Below are positions 33,291-44,335 of a DNA stretch of 64,000 bases, in pieces. Made by a program: the position numbers and the translations under genes. Source of the DNA: Gymnopus androsaceus JB14 (Eukaryota > Basidiomycota > Agaricomycetes > Agaricales > Omphalotaceae); contig ML769577.1 in assembly GCA_009733575.1 (NCBI GenBank), forward strand, positions 61,896 to 125,895, given 5' to 3'. Each line of letters opens with the position of its first letter. Within the stretch, counting starts at the first letter, position 1. A model generated the notes under the pieces. The model had not been told where the DNA came from. It did not search any database and saw nothing but the letters and a program-made list of their open reading frames with translations.

Positions 33291-33624
33291 GTAATGCATA
33301 ATGCTCTCCCTCAGCACAATAAATCTTGATGATAACACCTCAAAATCAATTTTGCCCCATTCATGCTAGTGCAGGAACAGGACAGTATTACATGTATCAC
33401 CCATAGAGAGAATATTTAAAATAATAGATTTTTTACCATCTTAACCTCTTATGCTTATACTTACCTTCTTTGTTTACTTATTTATTATTCATTATCCAAG
33501 TCTCAGTACCTAATACACTTATTATCGAAGGGTTGTGCTTATGGCTCACTGCTTGTGATTGTCTTATTCATTTGGTGTTTCAGTGCTTAACTTCAAGTGA
33601 CTCATAATAAAATCAAAGATTGAC

Positions 33625-33725
33625 ACCTCACAGGTTTAAACTCTCAGCCTTGCAGTCAGCTGTATTATATAAGCAATAATGCGAGAGCTCAAAACCACTG
33701 AACTATCTTGATGTAAGATATACTG
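33625..33725 (-). repeat. tRNA-like sequence, possible SINE head
   Basis: The minus strand has an A-box-like TAGTTCAGTGG (tRNA D-arm consensus) and, about 60 bases further, GAGTTTAAACC resembling a B box. A cloverleaf is not convincing, so I read this as a tRNA-derived SINE head or decayed tRNA, not a functional tRNA. Confidence 0.4.
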
Positions 33726-34384
33726 GAAACTTTAGGCACCATATACATTAACTAGTCAGCATCACCTATAAGAAAATTGGTGAGCACTTAGTCATAAGTG
33801 CACATGAGCCCATTCCCCAACCATAGTCTACCAAGACTATCTACAATGTTACCAGTAATTATTCTTAGGTAATACGGGCTTGAAATGCAAAAACTAGACT
33901 CAATGTTTTGTCTTTTGGCTAATTAAATTTTGTTGTGAATATAATGTAGCTTTTAATTAAGACATAAAGTATGCAGGCCAAAATGTTTGATGGGCGCTTG
34001 ATCACGTGCTTGTAAGCATGAGCACATCATCTCTCTCCCCGGAACAGCTGTGAGACAGCTGTGGGAAGCCCTGGGACACCCTGGGAAAGGGATCATGTGC
34101 TCGTGCTTTGGAAAGCTGAGCCTCAGCTTCCCAGGATCCCCAGGCAGCCCAAGCAACCTGGGCAGCCTAGGATTTTAGCCAAATCCTGAAGGTATTTGGG
34201 TTTGCTTCAGGCAAACTCCAGAGCAACTCCAGAATTTCTCAAGGATCTCTAGAATTTGGCCAAAATCCTGAGTCACCTAGGGTGCTTGGGTAGCCTAGTA
34301 TTGCCTAGGAATTGGCCAAATTCCTGGGCATTCTTTAGAGAGCCTATGTATACCTGAGATGCCTGGGCTTTGAGTAGTTTGCCA
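33726..34384. other. No gene; CCTAGG/CCTGGG-rich debris
   Basis: 34050-34370 has short CCTGGG, CCTAGG and GCCAAATTCC motifs like the interior of the CATCAG MITEs but without the termini. No supported ORF. Confidence 0.4.
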
Positions 34385-34499
34385 GATGAACCACTGCAAA
34401 AAATTGAACAGAGGCTCAAGACCATTGAAGATAAGCATAATAATAATGCGAATTTTCTGATTGACGGCAACATCAATGCGGTGGTCGGCAAAGGCAAGG
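34385..34499 (+). pseudogene. Possible orphan exon
   Basis: Open frame reading PDEPLQKIEQRLKTIEDKHN then FLIDGNINAVVGKGK, followed by a good donor GTGAGT at 34500. Codon use and composition look coding, but no partner exon was found nearby. The product is unknown. Confidence 0.3.
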
Positions 34500-34969
34500 T
34501 GAGTTTAGCTAGTTTTTACTCCTTTGATGCATCTGATTAGGTTTATAACTCTCGATTCTAGTATAGTCTTTGCAATTGAGGACTGTAAAGTGTGAATGCT
34601 CAGTAAGTTAACCACTATTCTCTTCTTGAGATCACGTCCAAACGACTCACGCAGGCCAGAGTAAAACAGTGGATAAATACCAAACTCTAAAGTAGATATA
34701 TACTGCATGGATTTCCGAAAGGCTCCATGCTAATACAATAGCCCAGAGTAACTAAATACAGTTTGGACTTTCGAAAGGTTCCATAGTAAATAAATACTAT
34801 CCAAGACTATGGCCTAGTCCATACCGGTTAATGTACATAAATACCACCAGAGATATCATAGAAATGTATATATCTACCTTAGAATTTTCTCTTACATTCT
34901 TTCAGTAGGTTTGATTACATCAATCTGGTCGACCTGCCGCCCTATTCTGAAAGCCGGGCGGATACCATG
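34500..34969. other. No feature recognised
   Basis: AT-rich. Two similar motifs (TTTCGAAAGG.TCCAT) near 34715 and 34772 are noted, with no gene. Confidence 0.4.
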
Positions 34970-35591
34970 TAATCTCTGGCTGGTATTGTTTGGTGGTCAT
35001 ACAATAAGGTTCATAGGCCTCGACAAGCGCCTGCTGATTTTGTAGGGAAAGTTCAGGTACTGGATGCGCAGCTCGCATAGCCGAATACGTTCGAGTAACG
35101 CGGGTGATATAACTGGATGTAGTGGTTCGGATTCCTCTTCATCCTCCGACGAGTCCAAATCCGTGACAACAATACCTTTTTAGAGTCCTGGGGTGATGGC
35201 TGAAAAGACAACAAAGAAGACTCACGGTCTGGTTCAGGCTCGTACCACGACACGAAGAACCCTTCATGCGTATCTCTGGAACTTGTTCTGGCTGCGTAGA
35301 TGAATGAGGTTCCTCAACAGAATCAGGCTGTATAAATGGTAGCATTGAGGATGAACCATAATCTACTTCCATTGCAGTTATGTCGAAATCATTAGGCGGA
35401 GATGGTGGGAAAGCAGGGGGAGGGGACGAAACGGAGAAAGGAGAAGCGACAGCTAACGAGGAGGCAGGCTGTAGATGTTGCAGAGTGAGATTGGAGAATC
35501 TTCGTTCCAGCGCTTTAAATCTCTGCTGTTTACTGTTGGCTGGTGTCAACGGAGCATCCTCCTCTGAGCGCGAAGAACGTCTTCTTTTCAT
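34970..35591 (-). CDS. Hypothetical fungal protein with basic N-terminus and PVPELSLQNQQAL tail
   Basis: Starts MKRRRSSRSEEDAPLTPANS, a nuclear-localisation-like basic start, followed by QQRFKALERRFSNLTLQHLQ and a Pro/Ser-rich linker. Further on, blocks in other phases look coding: DSSEDEEESEPLHPVISPAL then LLERIR, and PVPELSLQNQQALVEAYEPY to YPPGFQNRAAGRPD with a stop near 34970. GT-AG candidates near 35240-35180 could join them, but the exact splicing is not certain. Small, probably nuclear, function unknown. It lies tail-side of the methyltransferase gene on the same strand, 86 bp from its stop codon to this start. Confidence 0.5.
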
Positions 35592-35677
35592 CGTGGGTTT
35601 GTCAAAACAAGGATGCGAAAGTATGGAGATGCAGTGAGAGCAGCCATTTCGGATGTCAAAGCTGATCCGCTACTCTC

Positions 35678-36527
35678 CTAATAGATACCCCAGAACAGCC
35701 TGAATGGTACTCTCTGCGCCCAGTCCTTCCACTCCGCACCGAATTTATCTGCTAGTGCTTCCTCTTCCTTTGGAATGCGCTTCAAAAGGCCGACTATGAT
35801 AAGACTGGTGGTCCCGAAGAAAATAAAGGCCGCGGCTCGTCCCACAAGCAAGTCCAGGACGCCGCCTTCTATCACCCAAGATCCCTGTGGGTAAGAATAT
35901 ACTCAGTGTTTACAGAGTGACTCGAGCCACAGTCTCTACCACCTACCGAAGAGCCATGCAGGAGTACAATACCAATGATAGTGGATAAAACCCCTGTGTA
36001 CGCTGGATGTCTAACGATCCCATATGGGCCAGTCGTTATGAGTTTATGCTTCTCCATAATGCTCATCTCAAAGGTGAACAGGTGGCCCAACTCCCGATAG
36101 CAGCAATAGCGGATGGAACCTCCCGCAGCGGCAAGGAAAGTCCCTAGAAGAAACATCGGCGAAGGATACAATGAGGCGTCCGAAGCTTGTCGCAAGCCAA
36201 GAACATTCAAAACACTCTTCGCGAACGTTTGATATCCCAGGGTCTGCGCACAGATGAGTAATATTTCTGCCAAGGCAGCGAACCAACAGATGAGCTACAA
36301 ACAGTGACTAGATCAGATCTATTGCTTCTTATGTTTAACATATCGAGGGCTAAACTTGCCTTGATCACCACTGGGCCGCCTCTCTGCTTTACGACGACTT
36401 CCCAACTCGTAGAAGGTGCCTCTTCGCTCTTGGCCGGCCGTGGATGTGGAGGTGTTGCAGTAATTTGCAGACCGATCGTAGCAAGGAGGATGCATGGTAT
36501 CTTAGTCAAGGGAAGAAGTGCTTCCAT
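35678..36527 (-). CDS. Isoprenylcysteine carboxyl methyltransferase family protein
   Basis: Three exons, 36527-36360, 36294-35947 and 35884-35678, give 240 residues. Introns are 65 bp (GC-AG, donor GCAAGT) and 62 bp (donor GTAGGT, acceptor CCACAG), both in phase 0. The protein starts MEALLPLTKIPCILLATIGL, a hydrophobic segment. The ICMT/PEMT core near residues 135-165 contains KLITTGPYGIVRHPAYTGVL. The C-terminal motif is RIPKEEEALADKFGAEWKDW. Several membrane segments are visible. ICMT methylates the carboxyl group of prenylated cysteines at the ER. Similar fungal proteins can act on small molecules, so the substrate is open. The frame is intact throughout. Confidence 0.88.
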
Positions 36528-36930
36528 CCTGGCGAGATAGTGAGATGGAAGAAGACAGAATACAAAGACGGCACGTCAATGAGTGGGGAGTTTCGAGGTT
36601 CACTCATATATTAGTGCATAAGGCTTTTAACACTGCATGCAGGAGGAACCAATAAGTTTCCATGACAAATCGAAAACTCATGGAAAACAGCCGAATATAT
36701 TGTGAAAACGGAAGTTTCCGGACTTACGGAAATCTTATTAGTAAACTTATCAATAAAAGACAATGAATAATAATTGCCGAAGTGGCTGATCTTACGTGAC
36801 AACTTATAAAAAATTGAAAATCAAATGCGACTAAATTTCACATTAAAATTTCTATCAGTTAACGGAACTCATTGAAATCTTGCCGAAAAATTAGGGAAAT
36901 ATAATTAAAAAAGATATAAAACTTATCAAG
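36528..36930. other. Intergenic, AT-rich
   Basis: Upstream region of the methyltransferase gene. No clear TATA box or repeat; nothing else recognised. Confidence 0.4.
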
Positions 36931-37240
36931 GGGGTACCAGGATTATGGTCTTTTAAACTCTGGTGGGTGGTTGGTTGCTGTCCAGGAGGCCACTAAAATA
37001 TTTTTTCAAACCTATCTTCCAGAGGTTCTGAAAGCTTTAAGGGTTAAATATGCTATTGGTAATTGTTATAGATATTCATTTGTAGCTAATATGCCAAATG
37101 GAAGTATTAAGCCTGGAAATAGACATCAGCAGGAGATATTTTCTAAAGGCATTTCACATTACTGCTTGGCTGCTTGGATGGTCAGGCTTAGTCATGATAA
37201 TAACAATTTGTCTATTTTTAATACTCGCGATAAATATTAA
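36931..37240 (+). pseudogene. Coding-like relic, unknown
   Basis: The frame reads GGWLVAVQEATKIFFQTYLP then ALRVKYAIGNCYRYSFVAN and HYCLAAWMVRLSHDN, ending at 37240. Composition looks like old coding sequence, but I recognise no family, and flanking exons are absent. Confidence 0.25.
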
Positions 37241-37961
37241 CAGGTTCGAAGCCGCACTGAGCGGAACAGATCACGAGCCGTAGATCCATTTTCGAAACAT
37301 CAGAGGCCTCTGATCATCACTGACGTGTATTTTATCACCCCTATTGTTTTCTCTGTCTGTTAGCAGGATTGAGTTCGGTCACTTGAAGCATCACCACTAT
37401 CGAGCTTTCATCTCTGTACCCTCCCGGAACCAAGGCTCCTCACACTGTCGAGATCATGAATTGCGGGAATGACAGATACTTCTTCGGAGTTCCTCGTGAT
37501 TCATCATGTCTCGACAGTCAGTGGAGCCACGGAATGCAGACTGGATAGCTGTTAGTATTACCACATTTTCTTGAATAACCCACGTCCACCACGCAATCAG
37601 AATCTCAGTGCTAGCCTTAAGGCCTTAATTAAGGCCTCCAAGCAGGCCGAAGGCCTTAGGGCTTATTTGGACCTTAAATTAATTTCAAGTTAAGGTCAAG
37701 TTATAGATTGCGGCAATCTATAGCCTCCTCTGCCAAATATTTGATCATTGGCTAACCACACAGGCTCTGGTTACAATTTCAATGCGAGCCGCTGTAAACC
37801 CATAATGCGCTGTAGATGTCCTCATCTGTGTACGAGGCAAACAAGTGGCAATCAGTGGAGTACAGGCCAACCACTGAATAGCTAGTTTTAAGTCTTCAGT
37901 TCTCATCTGTTTTCCCTTGTGTTAACTTCGATGATAAATATCAATTGAGTTGCTTTCAACA
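37241..37961. other. No gene recognised
   Basis: Contains an AAGGCCTTAATTAAGGCC patch at about 37618-37690 resembling the subterminal repeat of the MITE at 25797-26311, probably a relic of it. Confidence 0.4.
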
Positions 37962-38018
37962 GTGCACTGGCAGTGCCAGTGCACAGATAGTGTGCCAGTC
38001 TGGCACACTATCTGTGCA
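37962..38018. repeat. Two overlapping perfect palindromes
   Basis: 37962-37984 has 11-bp perfect arms around one G (GTGCACTGGCA). 37980-38018 has 19-bp perfect arms around one T (TGCACAGATAGTGTGCCAG). They share TGCAC, so the two hairpins are mutually exclusive. Confidence 0.95.
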
Positions 38019-38449
38019 TGTACTTCCCTTCCCTGAGTTGGAGTCAGTCCTTATCCCCCATTTAACGGCGACCTCGACAAAATTGCTGCTGTACTCTTAC
38101 GATTTTAAGTTCAGCCGATGTTACGCGTTATGGCTTGAACCTTGTCAGTCCATATTTCAGCCGCTGTCAGGCGGCGTGACGAACTTGAACTGAGTTCAAA
38201 TTTGAGTCGCCGGTTTGGCCTATAGGCACCGAAAATAGCTAGTTCAGTATTGTGGTCACTGACAGCTTTGAAAATTTCAAAGCATTTGCTCCCCGTCATC
38301 AGGATACTGTCCTGATGTGACTACCTGTGAATAATTCTTGGATACCAGCAGACATCTAATTGAATATTGGGACAAAACATATATCACGGACATCCATCCT
38401 GGAATTTTGCTCTTTCCAGTGATCCCACCCTTCCACTTAGAGCACATGG

Positions 38450-39000
38450 ATATCTGCAAGGGCTCCATTTCACTACACATTGCTGTTGTAGGTTCAGGCA
38501 TTGCCGCACTTGCTACAGCATTCTGTCTTGAATGAGTTGGCCACAAAGTTACTGTTGTGGAATGACCAGCTGAACCAGTGAACATCAGCGAAACATCTAT
38601 GACGTGGCCAGTTCTTGCAAGTGATGGACATTGTCTCCAGAGCCCATGAACTCCAGGATACAGATGGAGTGGCCGGCGCTGGCCAGAGCTCCCAGAGGCC
38701 TCAAAATTGCCTTACGTGGAGACTAAAAAGGAATGTCGTATAAGTGTATATTTTTGACAGCACTGGGGGTTCTGGGAGTGCTGGGAATTTGACGTACTGC
38801 TGTTGAAATTAAAATGCAAAATACAGGTTTTGCTGATGAAGTTGGTGCAGGTATTCAGATTGGACCCAGTATGTGTTATTTCCCTGCAACTCTCTATGCC
38901 TCCTGATAGATGAATGTGATCTTTTAGATGTAGCTGATTACTTATTCAATGGGGACCGGGCGAGGAATTGCAGTCCCAGACATAAATTGAGGGGTAGCTA
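38450..39000 (+). pseudogene. FAD-dependent monooxygenase fragment (dead)
   Basis: LHIAVVGSGIAALATAFCLE is a Rossmann dinucleotide-binding start (GxGxxA). It is followed by a stop, then VGHKVTVVE and another stop. After the MITE at 38583-38838 the text continues EVGAGIQIGPS, the next conserved block of salicylate-hydroxylase-like FAD monooxygenases, then decays. Only about 80 codons are recognisable. Such enzymes often accompany UbiA prenyltransferases in meroterpenoid clusters, and an intact UbiA gene lies 1.4 kb downstream. Confidence 0.75.
38583..38838. mobile_element. CATCAG-family MITE, subfamily B, in the monooxygenase relic
   Basis: Ends CATCAGCGAAACATCTATG and ATACAGGTTTTGCTGATG with AA duplicated (38581-38582, 38839-38840). 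It splits the coding blocks VVE...PAEP and EVGAG. An inverted relative lies at 39123-39375, so the pair forms a large inverted repeat. Confidence 0.85.
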
Positions 39001-39122
39001 ATCAGACATGAGTCAAACAGTTTAAATTATCCTCCAACAGTGGTTTAAAGCTGTCATAGCATTGCCAAAAGTACCTTAAGGGTACTACCAAATCGGGTTT
39101 ACCATCATTCCAGCCATGCTTG

Positions 39123-39375
39123 CATCAGCAAAACCTGTGTTTTGCATTTTAATTTCCACAGCGGTACGTAAAATTCCCAGTGCTCCTAGAGTCCCCAGCG
39201 CCTGCCAGTGCTGTTAAAAATATACATTCATACGATATTCCTTTTTAATAAGGCAATTTTGAAGCCTTTGGGAGCTCTGGCCAGCGTCGGCCACTCCATC
39301 TGTATCCTGGAGCGCTGCCAGGGCTCTGGAGACACTGTCCAGCGCTTGCAAGAACTGGCCGCTTCATACATGTTT
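39123..39375. mobile_element. CATCAG-family MITE, subfamily B, inverted copy with eroded end
   Basis: Begins CATCAGCAAAACCTGTG and is the reverse complement of 38583-38838 through GGCCAGTTCTTGCAAG. The right terminus is degraded (GTTTGGAATTTC instead of GTTTCGCTGATG), so no target duplication can be read. Confidence 0.75.
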
Positions 39376-40295
39376 GGAATTTCAATAGTCCAGAAAGACC
39401 ACATTTGAAAACTCAAAGGACATATGATAACTATACTGAGCATTGAGCATCAGACGGCCCTGGAAAGACCTGAAGCAGAGTGGAACAGAAATTTGGGTGT
39501 CTCATGAGAGCCTTGTGAATGGCCAAAAGCATAGCAAGTTAGTCAATCGAGCCATTGGGATCATTAACAGCCTTTCATCACAGTTCACTGCATGTCACCA
39601 CAAGTCAGTCACCCGCACACCAGAAAGGCGCCGCGACACATGCTTACTCGATGTAATCCAGATTTCGTAACACACCCAGCGGAGCACAGGACAAAAGTGT
39701 CAAAGATGGTAAGTACGGTAAACATTATGAGAAAATTCGTACAATTTGAAACACGCAACTTCCGGGACTGACTCAAAAATCTGTTGGGTTGTCGTGGGGA
39801 CCTACTGTCAAACATTCCCTCTGGATTCGGCATTTTAGGATCATGTCCAGAGCGAGGGCGTTTGTAGGCGGTAAACTCAGGAGCCCCAAATCGCCAATTT
39901 TGAATTGGAAGTCATTCTAGATATGGTACAATTAAACATTGCTATTGAAACATCTAGTTGCAGTATCTCAGTTACCTACCCCTGCCTGTCTGCGAAGCCA
40001 GATCTGGATGTGATGCATCTTCGTCAGACTTTACTCCTTCGGTCCGAACTTTGGGTTTACAGAATACCATTTTCCGAAATGAAGTTCATCTTTCGATCAC
40101 CCCTATGTCTGAGACCTTTGGCCTTCGCGGCTAAATAAAATTCAGCTTCAATGAAAAAATGAACCAAATATGGATAATGAATCGCTGAGTTTCTTGGGAT
40201 ATTGTTGTTAAAGGGCGCCATAGAAGGATGGATTTCTCCGGCCACCTGCTTTAGTACTTATTCAATGATACCATACAGCATTGAAAGCCGCTGAG
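39376..40295. other. No gene recognised; upstream of UbiA gene
   Basis: Weak ORFs only. No inverted termini or RNA gene were noticed. Confidence 0.4.
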
Positions 40296-40303
40296 TATAT
40301 AAA
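40296..40303 (+). promoter_or_regulatory. TATA box of the UbiA gene
   Basis: TATATAAA, 37 bp before the ATG at 40341. The position fits a short 5' leader. Confidence 0.6.
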
Positions 40304-40340
40304 TCGAAGTTCTAGGTTTGAAAACCCACCTTGAGCCACT

Positions 40341-41541
40341 ATGCCTTTCGTTAAGCAGCGATTGAATTTCCGAAATTATTATGTCCTTGCACGCATGCAT
40401 TCCCCGGTTGGAACTTTTCTTTTCTTCTGGCCTTTTGGTGAATCTCTATTGAATTGTTGCTATGTCAGTATTGACGATTTTGGAACAGCATATGCTCTTT
40501 TCATGGTCGCATACAGAACAAATCTCCAACCAAGCGCTCTCGTGTCTCGCTTACTTGTATATGCTGGCATCAGTGTCACCTTACGTAGTGCTGCTTGTGT
40601 GTGGAATGATATCTGCGATGTTGACTTTGATCGTCAAGTTGGTGAGTAACGCTACCAAGTTTTATGAACCCGACACTACTTATTAATAATATATCACTCA
40701 GAACGTACAAAGATACGCCCTCTTGCCTCAGGAGCAATGTCAATGGCTGGAGCACACATCTATGTTATCCTCTTGGGTACTGCATTTTTTGCCACGTTGA
40801 CTCTTCTTAGCTCTAAGAGCGCGTATGCTTCATCTCTTATTCAAAATTTAAATCCTAAGGCTCACAGTGTAATACAGCGTTTACCATGGTATCTTTGATA
40901 TTGCCGTACTGAATGTCATATACCCTTATATGAAGAGGGTGACATATCTGCCTCAAGTATGGTTAGGGATTACTATCAACTGGGGGTTTATTGTTGTCTG
41001 GGTTGACCTAGCCGGCGCATCTTTTACACCTTGGTCGGATCTTGAAATCCTTGTGTGTAGTATGGTTTCACTTGCTAGCTGGACTATCGTATATGATACA
41101 ATTTATGCCTGTCAGGTAATTCCACCATTCAAAATTCTGGTTCTCTACTTCATTCACAAAACTTAATTAGGATCTCAATGATGACCAGCGTGTCGGGGTC
41201 AAATCTACGGCTATACTGTTTGGACATCATTTGCCTATAATTCTTAAAGTATTTGCCGCTATATATCTTGGCGCTCTGACATATACGGGCTACCTGAATG
41301 GTCAGGGTGCTTGGTTCTATTCGATCTCTGTCTTTGGGTCGGCGGTTCATATGCTGTGGCAGCTGGAAACACACAATCCATTGGATTCTCTCAATTGCAA
41401 GGACCGCTTTCAAGTAGGTGTAAAGCCTCAATAGTCCATGAATGATTACTGACTAATATCTTCATCCAGTCCAACATTACACTTGGTGGAATTGTAGTTT
41501 GGGGTCTGGCCGCAGATTATTTTGTTAAAGTAATTATATAG
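40341..41541 (+). CDS. UbiA-family aromatic prenyltransferase
   Basis: Five exons, 40341-40641, 40702-40822, 40878-41115, 41171-41413 and 41470-41541, give 324 residues. All introns are GT-AG and 55-60 bp. The N-terminal ARMHSPVGTFLFFWPF matches the family start. The first Asp-rich motif is WNDICDVDFDRQVE (NDxxDxxxD), followed by RTKIRPLASG. The second is YDTIYACQDLNDD then VGVKSTAILFG. Both metal/diphosphate sites are complete and many membrane helices are visible. The enzyme transfers a prenyl chain to an aromatic acceptor in a membrane. COQ2-type (ubiquinone) and meroterpenoid-type enzymes share these motifs. The nearby dead FAD monooxygenase and the ICMT-like gene favour secondary metabolism, which is an inference. 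Confidence 0.9.
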
Positions 41542-42227
41542 GTTACATGGTTAGGCTGTAGACACAGCAATTGGAATCACACATTATATCCTCATTCATG
41601 TAGTATGGTCTCCGTCATTCACGGTTTGAGTTGCCTTAGCACCTCAGAAATAGTATATTCATCGAAAGTTGAAGAATATGGGCGTGTAAACAAGAGGAGA
41701 AGCCCATGAAGGGAGCACAAGCTGTCACTTGTAAAGTTTAATTGACGTTCATGGCTAATAAGTGTGGGTGGATTTCAATTCATCAGAATCAGATTGAAGT
41801 GAAAAGCTTTCTTAATATTGCCATGAGGCATATTTTCATGGTTGAAAGGGACTAAGGAGATGGCCAAGCTGTATGCTGAGTGTGCCGCATGTCTTGATCA
41901 AATCTAGAGCCTGAGCATCAGCAAAACTGTAGAGGCCCGTTATTCCCAGGCCTCGATTGCCAACATTTGCCAATCTGGTGAAGCATAGCAATGCTTGGCC
42001 AAAGGTCTGACATTATAGTACTCCTTCACCAACTTCCACAATATTTTCAAAATACTACCCTTGTTACTACTAAAGGTTGTCCAGTTTATTACATGCGCAA
42101 TCCATAGACAGAAGGCACTAATGAATAGGATATGAGGTTGAAACTGCAAAGTAAACTCCCAATCAAAAGATAAAACACATTCAATGATATCATATATATC
42201 ATATAAGTATATGCTTAATGTGTTGTG
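41542..42227. other. No gene recognised
   Basis: Downstream of UbiA. A CATCAGCAAAACTGTAGAGG at about 41919 resembles a CATCAG MITE end, but no partner end was found. Confidence 0.4.
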
Positions 42228-42470
42228 TTGGAATACCAAAGGTAATTTTAGTATTGATCTATACATGGAACACTTTCTCGTAGTCTCCACTTGTTTGTAT
42301 CACCATCCCATGCTCATCTTGCAGACTCCATTCAGTCACTTGCCATATCCACTTACTATCTCATAGTACCCACTTTACTGTATGGACAGTAGCCACTTGC
42401 CCAATATATTGTTTGTACATAGGACTGTATATAAGCCTAGGTACCATACCCTGTAATATGTCAGAGATTT
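42228..42470 (+). mobile_element. LTR fragment of the 15.5-24.6 kb copia family
   Basis: Matches the first ~230 bp of the LTR at 24274-24636 (TGTTGGAATACC..., then GTAGTCTCCACTTG, TGTATATAAGCCTAGG and CCATACCCTGTAATA) and then diverges. Confidence 0.8.
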
Positions 42471-43976
42471 ATTTTTGCCCTTATAATGGGCCAGTCATTA
42501 TAACAGCATTATAATGGCATGGTAATGGGAATATGATCACACAAAGGCTTCTTCTCTCTCTTCTTGTCATCTCTTTATCTCTCTCATGCACACATCTGTG
42601 TGGTTGAAATCGCTTTGGATGAATATGAGGTTCTGATAGCTTTGATAATCTTGGCAGGCAGATACGTTTTGTGTGTTCATGCCTGCATATTGTTGATACA
42701 TTTACAGATTACAGGCTTTATTACCAGTGATAATCGGCCGTGTTGTACTTATTAGCATCTGAATATAAAGACATATTTCTTTCAATATTTGTTCTCATTC
42801 AATCTCTAAGTTCCACATTCTTATTCGGTTCATCATGTCCTCAATCATCGCCTACGCTCACTACGCTGGACCTTTGACTGCTTCTTCGAGCCAAACTCAT
42901 TTTCAACTTCAGTTACTCCTTCCAATTCTACCTCTATTCCCATCAGTGACACAAATTCAAATCCAACCAATCCTCCTCCAAGACTAAACTCACCTATTGA
43001 AAACAATACCGCAGTCTGTGTTCAACAGTGCTCAGCCTTCATCTCCCATGTCAACCTTTAGGGTGACAATGCCTGCAACTCTGACCACTGTCACGCTGCA
43101 GGATACAACTACTTAGTACATGCCTCAATATGTGCCATACAAATACCATCATTATCAGGCTCCATTGGCCAGAACGTTGACAGCACCAGCAAGCTCATTT
43201 GCACCATGCACAACAACATTGTTACATTGACTCCTACTCCTGTTCTGGCACCGGTAGTCCCACTAGCACCAGCACCATCTACAACGCCAACTCCCTCAAT
43301 GTTAAGTCTCAACTACTTTGAGAACTGTGTGTGTCTATCAATGTGTGATTGTATGGTTAAGACTTCTATTGTTAAGTCTCCAAGGGGTAGTTGCTGTAGG
43401 CAAATAGTCTACTACAAATGTATGGAGTCCTGGGATGTTGGATCTAGCTGAATTGTATATAGTGCATTTTATATGGACCAATATGACTGGTATTTGTTGT
43501 TTTATATGAACGGAAGAATGGAAGAGCAGAAAAAAAAGGGGGAAAAGAAGTGCCAATCTGCCGAGCTGGTATTCACACAGGCTCAGTGGATCGGCAATGG
43601 ACAGATGTGCACAGGGACAAAAATCTGTCATTGCGCTCGTCATTGGAAACAATGAATGCAGTGATTTGGACGCTGTATTGGTTGCGACCCAATGGATGGC
43701 ACTGATGAGCGGCATATGGTTGCTCAAATTGATCAGTATCAACAATCACCAGCGCACCGCAACTGACAATGCCAATTGATCATTATCAACAATTGCTGCA
43801 AGCTCACTGTGTTGCATGCAGAGCAATAATAAAGGGTGGCAGTGTGCCCACCCCCAGGTATGGCGGGCCCAGTACACACCAGACACAATTTGGCAGGGGA
43901 TGGGAGATCACCCATTTTAATGTATCAGCCAAAATGGCAGATCTCCCTTGGATGATATATCATCCTAGCAGCTAAA
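42471..43976 (+). pseudogene. Degenerate upstream part of copia-2 (gag N-terminus uncertain)
   Basis: Short coding-like pieces (MSSIIAYAHYAGPLTASS at 42836, PMSTFRVTMPATLTTVTLQD near 43050) could be the start of a gag, but they are broken and no 5' LTR of the 49977-50345 type is present. The assignment rests on position upstream of the zinc knuckle. Confidence 0.35.
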
Positions 43977-44335
43977 GGTGCAAGCCCCCACAAAGGACCT
44001 TGCTGCTACAACTGTAGTGAATATGGCCACATTTCTCATGAATGCAAGGCACCTCGAGAGCCTAGGACTTTGAAGGTTGAGGGTGAGAAGAAGAAAGAAG
44101 AGAGTAGTGCTCACGTTGAAGATGAGAAAAATGACTCCGAAGATTCAGTTGAGTTCATCTATTTCATTGCCAATGGATCTGATGCATCCTCCAATTTCAA
44201 ACCAGAAGATCTCTTTGACACAGTTAATGTTGAAGACAGCATGTTTGAGTACAACCCACTTGATGGTTTTTTCAACAACACAGATGACAAAATACCACCT
44301 CTCGAACCTCAGGACCTGAGCAATGATGAGGCACT
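43977..44335 (+). pseudogene. Copia-2 gag C-terminus with CCHC zinc knuckle
   Basis: CYNCSEYGHISHEC (44004-44045) is a complete CX2CX4HX4C knuckle. A Lys/Glu-rich acidic linker follows (VEGEKKKEESS, NDSEDSVEF, PLEPQDLSNDE). The frame then runs directly into a satellite-element terminus at 44336. Confidence 0.85.

Noticed and set aside
33625..33725. Functional tRNA gene
   Set aside because: A- and B-box-like motifs only; acceptor stem and anticodon arm do not pair properly.
38298..38318. CATCAGGA-TACTG-TCCTGATG as a minimal CATCAG MITE
   Set aside because: Only 21 bp, and the flanking dinucleotides (GT, TG) do not match; could be a chance hairpin.
42228..42470. 5' LTR of copia-2
   Set aside because: It matches the LTR of the other copia family (24274-24636), not the 3' LTR at 49977-50345.
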